The notes beneath the pieces were generated by a model. The model searched no databases, was not told where the DNA came from, and saw only the letters and a list, made by a program, of their open reading frames with translations. This document shows positions 8,352 to 15,911 of a stretch of 64,000 bases of DNA, piece by piece; position 1 is the stretch's first letter, and the number at the start of each line of letters is the position of its first letter. This DNA comes from Calothrix sp. NIES-4101 (GTDB lineage Bacteria; Cyanobacteriota; Cyanobacteriia; Cyanobacteriales; Nostocaceae), in assembly GCA_004296455.1 (NCBI GenBank), contig AP018280.1:1674001-1738000 (forward strand), given 5' to 3'. The position numbers and the translations under genes were made by a program.

Positions 8352-8552
8352 CTAATCATAGCTAGATTAGTCGGACTTGACATCATTCAATCAAAGAAAC
8401 CTGGCTTTTACCATTAGTCGTTACCCACTTTGGAAGGTATAATCTATGACTTTTGTCTTGACAGAATACCCATAATATGGTTTTTGCCTACATTCTGGCT
8501 GACAAAAACAAAAGTTGCCAGTTCACAACAAAGACTAATAATAGCTAGACTA
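8352..8552. repeat. repeated dyad-like motif in the gap upstream of the peptide locus
   Basis: The 517-bp gap between the first precursor and yceD contains CTAATCATAGCTAGATTAG at 8352-8370, with perfect arms CTAATC and GATTAG. A related copy, ACTAATAATAGCTAGACTA, lies at 8534-8552. The shared core is TAATmATAGCTAGAyTA. The spacing and dyad symmetry suit a transcription factor site, possibly for the divergent peptide operon or for yceD. No other element stands out. Confidence 0.4.
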
Positions 8553-8621
8553 AATCATGTATTGTCAGCAAATATATTAACAATACAGCTAATTTTTAAT
8601 GTGAGATAGCTCACTACTCCT

Positions 8622-9140
8622 ATGGACGCAATTTTCATTCCGCAGCTAACTAAAGCACCTGAGCGGACAGAGGAAATTCAGGTTAGAGAGTTTCTGCCCG
8701 GATTGGATACCCTAACACCCGTGCGTGGTGTAATTCGGGTCAGACACTGTGGTAATTACTTGGAAGTCTTGGCAAATGCAGAAGCAATAATTACTTGCAC
8801 TTGTAACCGTTGCTTGCAACAATTCAATCATCGCTTGGCTGTTGATACATCTGAGGTTATTTGGCTGGATGAAACTGCCAACCAAGTTGAAGATTTACCC
8901 TTAGAACGGGAAGTGCCGCTAGAAGACTTGGTAGAATCTCTATTGCCGCAAGGGTATTTTCACCCCAGTGAATGGTTGTATGAGCAGATGTGTTTAGCAA
9001 TTCCCTTCAGACAATTGTGCGATCGCAATTGCCAGGGTATTGAAGGCACAGCTAAGAATAAATCCGATAATTCTGCGGAGAAAACCGTGGATAAGCGTTG
9101 GGCTTCCCTGGAGGCATTAAAGAAACAATTACCAGGTTAG
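8622..9140 (+). CDS. yceD: YceD family protein (DUF177)
   Basis: A 172-residue soluble protein of the YceD/DUF177 family, linked in bacteria and plastids to 23S rRNA accumulation. The family's conserved region is visible (CTCNRCLQQFNHRL, about residues 59-72), followed by an acidic middle part and the end motif LCDRNCQGI near residue 134. The two pairs of Cys could bind metal. In many bacteria yceD precedes rpmF; here no rpmF follows. The ATG at 8622 fits the family start. It is divergent from the peptide locus and probably unrelated to it. Confidence 0.8.
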   Translation: MDAIFIPQLTKAPERTEEIQVREFLPGLDTLTPVRGVIRVRHCGNYLEVLANAEAIITCTCNRCLQQFNHRLAVDTSEVIWLDETANQVEDLPLEREVPLEDLVESLLPQGYFHPSEWLYEQMCLAIPFRQLCDRNCQGIEGTAKNKSDNSAEKTVDKRWASLEALKKQLPG

Positions 9141-9299
9141 GCTAATACTTAACAGGGTGAGACGGGGATTAGGGGGACGGAAACTGACATCAGCAAATGA
9201 TTTAACGGGAAACCCTTCTACCGCAAATACTTCATTGCATCTCCTAGTCCCATGTCTCTTCGGTTACATACCAAATATTTTATATCTCTGGTAGTACCC

Positions 9300-9510
9300 T
9301 ATACCCCCAATGGGTATATGTAATTAACACAATTTAGTAAATATTTTTATACTCTATGTTGGTAGTATAAGGTAACATTTTAGTAATAGTGTTTCCTCAT
9401 GCTTACCACCGTCACAGGAATGGCGGTAAAGGGAAAATGAGGTATATCTCTGGCAAACATTAGGTGAAATAGTATTACTTTTTACCCCCGGTCGCTAACT
9501 GGGGGTTTTT
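9300..9510 (+). ncRNA. candidate structured small RNA
   Basis: The 430-bp gap downstream of yceD holds three hairpins in a row. TATACCC/GGGTATA is at 9300-9318. A nested helix has outer arms CCTCAT (9395-9400) and ATGAGG (9437-9442) and inner arms TTACC (9403-9407) and GGTAA (9425-9429). A terminator with arms CCCCC/GGGGG and a T-run ends at 9510. A possible -10 box TATACT lies at 9348-9353, which would give an RNA of about 150 nt. No family is recognised. Confidence 0.3.
9484..9510 (+). terminator. rho-independent terminator
   Basis: CCCCC (9485-9489) and GGGGG (9501-9505) form the stem around an 11-base loop, followed by TTTTT. It would end yceD read-through or the candidate small RNA at 9300-9510. 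Confidence 0.6.
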
Positions 9511-9570
9511 ATGTGGGTTAATTAAGTTAATTAAATTTAACGTGTGTTCTACGTTTTTGTACTGCCTAAA

Positions 9571-10704
9571 TTATGGTGAATGGGACTGATTTGTCACCAA
9601 ATCGCCTATTTCTTTGGCTTCTATTTCTTCACCTGCGAGATTGTTGCTGACTGATGATGACATCCATCCTTCCAGAGCATCCTTGACAATGCCTGCTACG
9701 GGTACAGCAATCAACAGTCCTAATAAACCGCCAATATAAGTACCAACTAATAACGAAGTCAAAACCCAAATTGGGCGAAGTCCAGTAAAACTCCCCAAGA
9801 GACGAGGGGCGATCGCCTGGTCAATGAGTTGGTCGATAATAATAGATATGCTGAAAATTTTTATAGCTAACCAAATATCGTGGGAGGTAATAATTAAGCT
9901 GACAGCAATTAGACTAACAATATCGCCAAAGGGAATTAAACTACAAATGCCGATTCCTAAACCGAAAATTAAACCGAATGGAACTCGTAATATTAAAAAG
10001 AGAACTGTGAGGGAAGTACCCATCAGTAAAGCAATCATAACCTGACCAATCAGGTAATTTTGAAAATTTTTCTGAAAGGATTTCTGGATTTTATCACTAA
10101 TATTTACTGGGATTTTTTGAAATATCCCATTCCAAATCCTCTCACCATCGATGAGAATATAGAAAGTAAAGACTAAAATCACTAAAGCTTCAGAAATACT
10201 ATCAAATGTCTCAATCAGAAAATCTATAATTTGATTGCTAAAATACTGGAACTCATCAGGTAAATGGTCAGTCAACTGAGTAACTAAATGAGTCAAGTTG
10301 ACTTTTAAACCATGAGTAGATACCCAATTATTTAAATTCAACAATTTTTGTTCACTCGAATCAATCCAATGAGGGAGGACTTTTACCATTTCATTAAATT
10401 GCTCAAAAACAAGAGGTAAGATTGTAATACCGAGTGCGATCGCAATTATCAAAGTGAAAAGAAAAACTAATCCAGTTGCATAACCTCGCTTCATACCACG
10501 TTTCTGGATTAATCTCACTGGATAGTTGAGTATAAATGCAAATAATGAAGCTAGGACAAATGTTGTAATAATTGGTTGGAAATATTGAAAAAACTTGAAT
10601 GCTAACCAGCCATTAAGAAATACCAAGGGAAACAAAAGTACGATAATTAACCATTTTAGTAGTTGATTTAGCGAAGTTATCATAATTAAAATTCCAGCCA
10701 GCAC
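9571..10704 (-). CDS. AI-2E/PerM family permease
   Basis: An integral membrane protein of about 370 residues (UPF0118, AI-2E exporter/PerM family). Two or three N-terminal helices are followed by a soluble segment with a predicted amphipathic helix (about 130-170). A C-terminal block of five helices includes the family's GLIFGLGIGICSLIPFGDIV and PRLLGSFTGLRPIW motifs. The family exports small molecules or ions and is not limited to autoinducer-2; the substrate cannot be read from sequence. The frame starts with GTG at 10704; ATG at 10683 is an alternative. It stands alone between an RNA-like gap and the molybdoenzyme pair. Confidence 0.85.
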   Translation of the reverse strand: MLAGILIMITSLNQLLKWLIIVLLFPLVFLNGWLAFKFFQYFQPIITTFVLASLFAFILNYPVRLIQKRGMKRGYATGLVFLFTLIIAIALGITILPLVFEQFNEMVKVLPHWIDSSEQKLLNLNNWVSTHGLKVNLTHLVTQLTDHLPDEFQYFSNQIIDFLIETFDSISEALVILVFTFYILIDGERIWNGIFQKIPVNISDKIQKSFQKNFQNYLIGQVMIALLMGTSLTVLFLILRVPFGLIFGLGIGICSLIPFGDIVSLIAVSLIITSHDIWLAIKIFSISIIIDQLIDQAIAPRLLGSFTGLRPIWVLTSLLVGTYIGGLLGLLIAVPVAGIVKDALEGWMSSSVSNNLAGEEIEAKEIGDLVTNQSHSP

Positions 10705-10791
10705 TCATCTAAATTTGCCCTAGCTTATTTATATTATAGATTGTAAAAATATCACCAAGTTCTTTAAAAAAGCTTATTACCCATAACAGCT

Positions 10792-11511
10792 TTAAAGTCC
10801 AGCAAACCATTCGTAACCCTGGTCTTCCCAATAACCTTTATACATGGATAAATTGCTCACTAAAGTAATTCTAATCACCCATTTACTTTGTTTGTAACCC
10901 AATTTTATTGGTGATGCTAATCGCAAAGGTGCGCCATTATCTACTGGTAATGGTTCGCCATTTTTCTGATATGCTAATAGAGTCTGTGGGTGTAGTGCTG
11001 ATGCAATATCCCAACTGGAATAGTAATTGTCTCCTGATACAAAATAAGCATATTTGACACTATCTTTTGGTTGAGCCAGTGCAACAATTTCGCGCAATCT
11101 GATACCCCCCCATTGTACGATCGCAGCCCAACCTTCGACGCATACATGACGGATAATCATTGAGGTGAAAGGTAATGCTTGAATTTCTGACATCTTCAAA
11201 CTCAGAGGATTATTTACCTCACCATCAACTATTAAACGATATTTTTCTATGTCGATAATTGGTGTATCCCTAAAAGTATTGACTATTAATGCTTGGGGTT
11301 CGATTTCTGTGGCTGAAAATTCAGGGATTAATTTTTGCGGTTGTAAGATTAAGGATTCAACTTTTTGGTTGACTGGTTCGGAAAGTTTACCAACAACATC
11401 TTCAAATATTGGCGTACCACAACCAGTCAAAAGTAAGTTTATTCCCGATAAACCTGATATTTGGAGAAATTGACGACGTTTGAGTTGTAACGGTTTACGA
11501 ATGATGCTCAT
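10792..11511 (-). CDS. sulfite-oxidase-fold molybdopterin oxidoreductase (MsrP-like)
   Basis: About 239 residues with an oxidoreductase molybdopterin-binding domain. The N-terminus has a twin-arginine signal (KRRQFLQISGLSGINLLLTGC), with a lipobox-like LTGC, so a periplasmic, possibly lipid-anchored enzyme is likely. The active-site region is RHVCVEGWAAIVQWGG, whose Cys would ligate molybdenum. The family includes MsrP (YedY), which reduces methionine sulfoxide, and sulfite oxidases. ATG 11511 is chosen; a TTG start at 11529 would overlap the upstream gene. The cytochrome b561-type gene upstream, 11 bp away, would be its membrane electron partner, by analogy with MsrPQ. Confidence 0.8.
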   Translation of the reverse strand: MSIIRKPLQLKRRQFLQISGLSGINLLLTGCGTPIFEDVVGKLSEPVNQKVESLILQPQKLIPEFSATEIEPQALIVNTFRDTPIIDIEKYRLIVDGEVNNPLSLKMSEIQALPFTSMIIRHVCVEGWAAIVQWGGIRLREIVALAQPKDSVKYAYFVSGDNYYSSWDIASALHPQTLLAYQKNGEPLPVDNGAPLRLASPIKLGYKQSKWVIRITLVSNLSMYKGYWEDQGYEWFAGL

Positions 11512-11522
11512 AAAATTGCCAA

Positions 11523-12119
11523 TTACCAAAACATGGACTCGGTTAGTTGCTCACCTCCAGCTTTCCAGCCAAGGTATGAGTGCAGTAGGGCAAAGATAAT
11601 AACCATTGGAACTGTCGAAAAGTGGACAATGCGTAAGGCTTGCCAACTCCCAAAACAATCGACAATCCCCGGAAATTGTGCTGGCTTGTACATCCCTATA
11701 CCTGTAAATATTGCCAGCAGCAAGATGGGAATAATGCTCGTATAAACAATACGATGCCATGCATAGACTAAGCGTTTGGGATTTTGGGTTTTTTGTAGCG
11801 CTTTGATGTCCTTGGTGCTGACAAATTTATGTCGCCAGCGACGAGTTACTAATATGTAAATTCCATACCAAAGCAGGTTTAAGGAAAATGCCCACATAGC
11901 TGCGAAGTGCCAGTGTCTACCACCTGCTAACCATCCTCCTAGTGTGAAGAGGGGAAAAATATGTAAACCTTCACGCCCTCCAAATACTGGGTTCGCATTA
12001 TAAATTTGCAAGCCACTCGTGAGCATCACAAACAGACTAACGATGTTTACCCAGTGAAAAATTTTGGCTGCATAAGCAATTTTAGGAATTTTCTGAGTTT
12101 TGGGTGGGACTGTCAACAT
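11523..12119 (-). CDS. cytochrome b561-type membrane subunit
   Basis: A 198-residue integral membrane protein with four helices of the bacterial cytochrome b561/thiosulfate reductase b-subunit type. His residues sit in the helices (KIFHWVNIVSLF, near residue 22; ALLHSYLGWKAGGE, near 185) and would hold heme b. It is first in a two-gene unit with the molybdoenzyme and likely passes quinol electrons to it. It is not the YedZ/MsrQ flavocytochrome family as far as can be judged, so the pair is MsrPQ-like only in layout. Confidence 0.78.
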   Translation of the reverse strand: MLTVPPKTQKIPKIAYAAKIFHWVNIVSLFVMLTSGLQIYNANPVFGGREGLHIFPLFTLGGWLAGGRHWHFAAMWAFSLNLLWYGIYILVTRRWRHKFVSTKDIKALQKTQNPKRLVYAWHRIVYTSIIPILLLAIFTGIGMYKPAQFPGIVDCFGSWQALRIVHFSTVPMVIIFALLHSYLGWKAGGEQLTESMFW

Positions 12120-12276
12120 TAGCTACTGGAGGTTGGATATCCTGAAAAATTCATAAATTCGTCACATGGTCAGACAAGTTTATATAGTCATAACTATGAC
12201 AGAAATACTATGACAACAATCAAGTTTTTATTGTCAGTTGATTTAGTTTTTTATTAATCATTTCCTGAAAATAGTA

Positions 12277-12298
12277 AAGCTGGGCTTAAACCCAGCTT
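12277..12298. terminator. hairpin, bidirectional terminator candidate
   Basis: AAGCTGGG (12277-12284) and CCCAGCTT (12291-12298) form a perfect 8-bp stem around CTTAAA, followed on the plus strand by CGTTTT. On the minus strand it would separate the HetP-like gene from the cytochrome gene. Confidence 0.5.
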
Positions 12299-12503
12299 CG
12301 TTTTCGTAACAGAATCTTAGCAAAAAATCATTAATGATAATTTATATTCTCAAACTGAAGATACATGAAGTGATGAGTGGCAGCATCCCAGACTTTATTC
12401 GGCAAGCAGAGAATAATTTTATAGGATGATAACTGTTCCAATTTCCAAATTGTCCACAGTTATTGACTCTATCGGTAGATCAAAAAGTGGGATGCACCCT
12501 GGA

Positions 12504-12680
12504 TTAATTTACGCCAGTTCTATCCATCTGGTAGTTATCTTTCAGTAATCTGATGTAGGTACGATAAGGGATATAGTGCAATGGATCATACCCGTTAAAA
12601 CGGAGAATAAGCACGCAAGCCCAGGAATACTTACCTGCAATAATTGCTTTCAGAACTTCTTCAACTTGTTTATTATTCAT
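12504..12680 (-). CDS. HetP-like small protein
   Basis: A 58-residue frame. Its centre reads [20 protein letters not shown], followed by [18 protein letters not shown]. From memory of the family, this is the conserved core of HetP, the regulator of commitment to heterocyst development in Anabaena, and of its short homologues such as Asl1930. The ATG at 12680 is the only good start. It covers only the HetP core, without the C-terminal extension of full HetP. It is isolated: 385 bp precede the cytochrome gene and more than 700 bp of AT-rich DNA lie upstream, which suggests its own complex promoter. The family call is from pattern recall and not a search. Confidence 0.72.
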   Translation of the reverse strand: MNNKQVEEVLKAIIAGKYSWACVLILRFNGYDPLHYIPYRTYIRLLKDNYQMDRTGVN

Positions 12681-13344
12681 GTCTTTTATATCTCGATATA
12701 GGGATTGTTTAATGTTTTGGTCATAGGGAACATTTTTATCTCAATTCACAGTTTATATATGGATCGGGATACTATTTCGTAATTTATTAAAAAAACTGTG
12801 AAGACTTCATAAAGTTTTTATCAATTTATGATTGATGTCATTTTTTCTCTAGATGTAATTACTGATTAAATTTAATATTTAAGTTAATTTTTTAATATTG
12901 TTTTCAGCATAGAAGATTTTATTTATTACATAGTCTACGTAAACAATAAATGATGCTAATAAGCGTCTATATTGGAGATACTAAATGAGAATTATTGGTA
13001 GACTTTAGGTATTCAGAAAATATTAGTTTTTCTCAAATTAAATCATTCTTTATTTGAAGATATATTGCGTCAATCTTTATACACATAGTTTGCTAAATAT
13101 GCTTACAAAGAATGTATTGCACTAACATAAATCCTAGTCAGGAAAATCATTCTTGCCATTTTAATTAACTGATAACAGATGCAGCTTAGATGGCAATTGC
13201 AAAAATAGTAGCTAAAATCTGAGTACTATTTATACTTGACGCTGACTGTACCATGTTAATCAGGAAAATATTGAATCAATTTTCTTGTAGCGCCGCTTTG
13301 AGTTAATACTGAATTAGTTTGTTTGAGGAAAATCATAGTTAAAT
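12681..13344. other. AT-rich gap upstream of the HetP-like gene
   Basis: About 660 bp without a convincing frame on either strand. It would contain the promoter and 5' leader of the HetP-like gene. Several TATAAT-like hexamers are possible, as expected in such AT-rich DNA. No NtcA site (GTA-N8-TAC) or HetR palindrome was found by eye. Confidence 0.5.
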
Positions 13345-13370
13345 AAAAAAAGAGGTGCAAGTCCTCTTTT
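13345..13370 (-). terminator. terminator of the PAS-GAF kinase gene
   Basis: On the minus strand AAAAGAGG, loop ACTTGCA and CCTCTTTTTTT form an 8-bp stem with a T-tail, about 55 bp past the kinase stop codon. Confidence 0.75.
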
Positions 13371-13424
13371 CATGGAAATTGATATTATTTTTAATCATAA
13401 AGCCGATAAATAGTTTTTTCCATG

Positions 13425-15398
13425 CTAAAAAATCACAGGTTTTTGGAGATGAGAATATCTCTTATTTTCAGTGCTAATTTCAATCAGAAATTCACTACCT
13501 TTACCCAATTGTGATTTGCAACTTAGTTTGCCATGATGCTTTTCGACAATAATGTTGTGACTAATTGTTAAACCCAAACCATTAGTTTTAGTGACTACTT
13601 TAGTGGTAAAGAAAGGTTCAAAAATATGGCGTTGAATATGGGGAAGAATGCCTTTACCATTATCGGAAATGCGAACTATCACTTTTTGTCTTTGAATGAC
13701 TTCTCGTTCCCTAGTCTTAATCCCATCGTTACTAATTAGAGACAAGTGGTTATTAACAATTTCCGTGCTAATCCAAATTTTCGGGGTGAATGAGTAGTCA
13801 TGCTTCATTCTTTCTTCTAAAGCTTCAATTGCATTGGTCAAAATATTCATAAAAGCTTGATTGAGTTCGCCAGGAAAGCATTCTACAAGTGGAATATTGC
13901 CAAATTGTTTAATCACTTGAATCCCCAAACGGTGGGATTTTTCCTGGAAGCGAGGTTGTAAAATCGCGAGGAGGTTATTCAGCCCATCATGTAAGTCAGT
14001 TTTTTGCACTTGACTGTTGTCACATTGGGAAAACTTGTACAAAGCAGATACTTTATCCTGGAGTTGTTCCGCAGCTGCGCCTATAGACCAAAGAGAGTTG
14101 AGGAATTCAGTTTTTGTGAGTTCAATATTACTTAATGGCTTTTTTTGAGAAGTACAACTTTCTGGGCTAATCACAGATGTCGGGTAGACGATCGCCAAGG
14201 CAGGGATGGGGTAGTATTGTTGGTATTCTTCAAGAAGATGGATTATGTCTACTGCATATTGGTTGATGTAGTTAATTGTGGAGAAAATAAAGTTAACTGG
14301 TTTATAAATTTCGTTAACTAAATCAACAATTAGTTCTCCCAAAGTTGATAGCTTTGCCTTTTGTAGGAGTTGGCTTTGAAACTGTGCAAGTTGTTGCTGT
14401 GCGTTTTCAATTTGTGCCAATGCTTGGATAGCTTGCTTTTGTGTTGTTTGTAGTTGAGATTTTTGAATTGCGATCGCAATTTCCCGACTGACTTGCTTTA
14501 AAATCTCGATTTCCCATGTTTCCCAAGGAAGAAGACTTTGATGGTTATTGGAGCGATGATTGAGAACCAGCATCCCCCAGATTGCGCTTTGGCTTTCGTG
14601 AGGAGATGAATTTTCTCCAAGATAATGCCGCAAAATTGGGGTGATAAAACCAGCTTTCCCACAATAGTTATTCCCGTTAATCATTTTGCTAACATCTTGG
14701 CTATCTGGCAACTGTCCATGAGAATCAGCAGCAATAATTCCCATTTCTGGAAAAATTTGGTAAATGGCGACTCTGTCGGTATGGAAAAATCTGCCTATTT
14801 CCCTAACAATGATTTGTAATATAGTTTCTAGGGAATGATGGCGATCGATAATTCCCCGGATGTTGTTCAAGAAATCCTCTTTTTGCTGGTTGTTCTGCAA
14901 CTCCAGATTGAGACATTTTGTTGTTGTGACATCTTGGTGAGTGCCAATTACCTTGGCGACACTACCACCATCATCCAGATAAGCCACTACTCCTCGTTCC
15001 ACAATCCACTTCCAATCACCTGATTTTGTCGTAATTCTAAATTCAACTTCGTAAGTCACTTCCATATTTTCTAGAAAGGCTTTTCTGACGCTAGTCAAAT
15101 TTAGTAAGTCTTGTGGATGTATTAGCAGTTCAAAAGCCTTGTAGTTGGGGATTTCAGCGTTTTCATAACCCAAAATCCTTAGAGAGAGAGAATCATAATG
15201 GAAGTTGCCAGTGACTGGATTCCATTCCCATAAACCTAAACCATTTTTTCCTAACGCTATTCGTAACGCCGACTGCAATTGTTGCTTATCATCGAGCATT
15301 AGGGGTGCAGTTAATAGCCCTGGTTCTGAAGAGACGGGGGCGCATCGCTGTGAAGCATCGACCTCAAACTGTTGGGTAGCTGGTTCTTCGATGTGCAT
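13425..15398 (-). CDS. PAS-GAF histidine kinase-like protein with Asn at the phospho-acceptor site
   Basis: A 657-residue cytoplasmic signalling protein. A PAS domain of the PAS_3 type spans about residues 45-165 (GLWEWNPVTG, ending GTHQDVT). A GAF domain is at about 185-310. The dimerisation helix follows, then a HATPase domain with N-box NILTNAIEALEE, G1 ISDNGKGI, F-box FEPFFTTK and G2 NGLGLTIS. Relatives have AHEINNP in the H-box; here it reads VNEIYKP, with codon AAC at 14313-14315 giving Asn362. The ATP site looks intact but autophosphorylation on His is not possible at this position. It may be a pseudokinase or act through a partner. It is monocistronic, with its own terminator. Confidence 0.87.
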   Translation of the reverse strand: MHIEEPATQQFEVDASQRCAPVSSEPGLLTAPLMLDDKQQLQSALRIALGKNGLGLWEWNPVTGNFHYDSLSLRILGYENAEIPNYKAFELLIHPQDLLNLTSVRKAFLENMEVTYEVEFRITTKSGDWKWIVERGVVAYLDDGGSVAKVIGTHQDVTTTKCLNLELQNNQQKEDFLNNIRGIIDRHHSLETILQIIVREIGRFFHTDRVAIYQIFPEMGIIAADSHGQLPDSQDVSKMINGNNYCGKAGFITPILRHYLGENSSPHESQSAIWGMLVLNHRSNNHQSLLPWETWEIEILKQVSREIAIAIQKSQLQTTQKQAIQALAQIENAQQQLAQFQSQLLQKAKLSTLGELIVDLVNEIYKPVNFIFSTINYINQYAVDIIHLLEEYQQYYPIPALAIVYPTSVISPESCTSQKKPLSNIELTKTEFLNSLWSIGAAAEQLQDKVSALYKFSQCDNSQVQKTDLHDGLNNLLAILQPRFQEKSHRLGIQVIKQFGNIPLVECFPGELNQAFMNILTNAIEALEERMKHDYSFTPKIWISTEIVNNHLSLISNDGIKTREREVIQRQKVIVRISDNGKGILPHIQRHIFEPFFTTKVVTKTNGLGLTISHNIIVEKHHGKLSCKSQLGKGSEFLIEISTENKRYSHLQKPVIF

Positions 15399-15911
15399 AG
15401 CTGCTGGTAGGATGGGAAAGATGTTATGTAGCTTTACAGGGTCTTAGCACCCTGATAGTTAACAGGGAATATAGTGGTGAAAAGTTAACAAATGGTTAAC
15501 TAAAGTACAGTTTTTCCTGCACTTTAATGTCAGACACTACAATCAATCGTGAACTGAAGTCACAAAAACGTAAATGGAAAAATGTAACTGTCTTGTTTTC
15601 TTGAATGTCCGGCTTAAACCCAAATAAGCTACATTATGTACATTTAAATTTGGAAATCTCAGCAAACTATAGTATATAAATTAACAATATTCCTATTAAT
15701 TTCTTGGTCTAGCAAGATTCAGTGAAAGCTGAAATCGAGGCAAAATAGATGTTTCATTATTTGACTAAAAAGTCAAGGTTTTCTTGTAGTCTTTTGGCGA
15801 CAAGGACTAGTTTCCCAGTAATGTTGAGGCTACAGAACTGTTAATTGTTTTACTACAGAACTTTTAGACAATCCGACAAAAGAAAACCACAATAATCAGA
15901 CCTAATGACTA
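15399..15911. other. intergenic region between divergent signalling genes
   Basis: About 510 bp between two divergent genes, holding both promoters. A small imperfect hairpin (AAAGT-CAG/CTG-ACTTT) is at about 15502-15525. No further element is supported. Confidence 0.4.
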
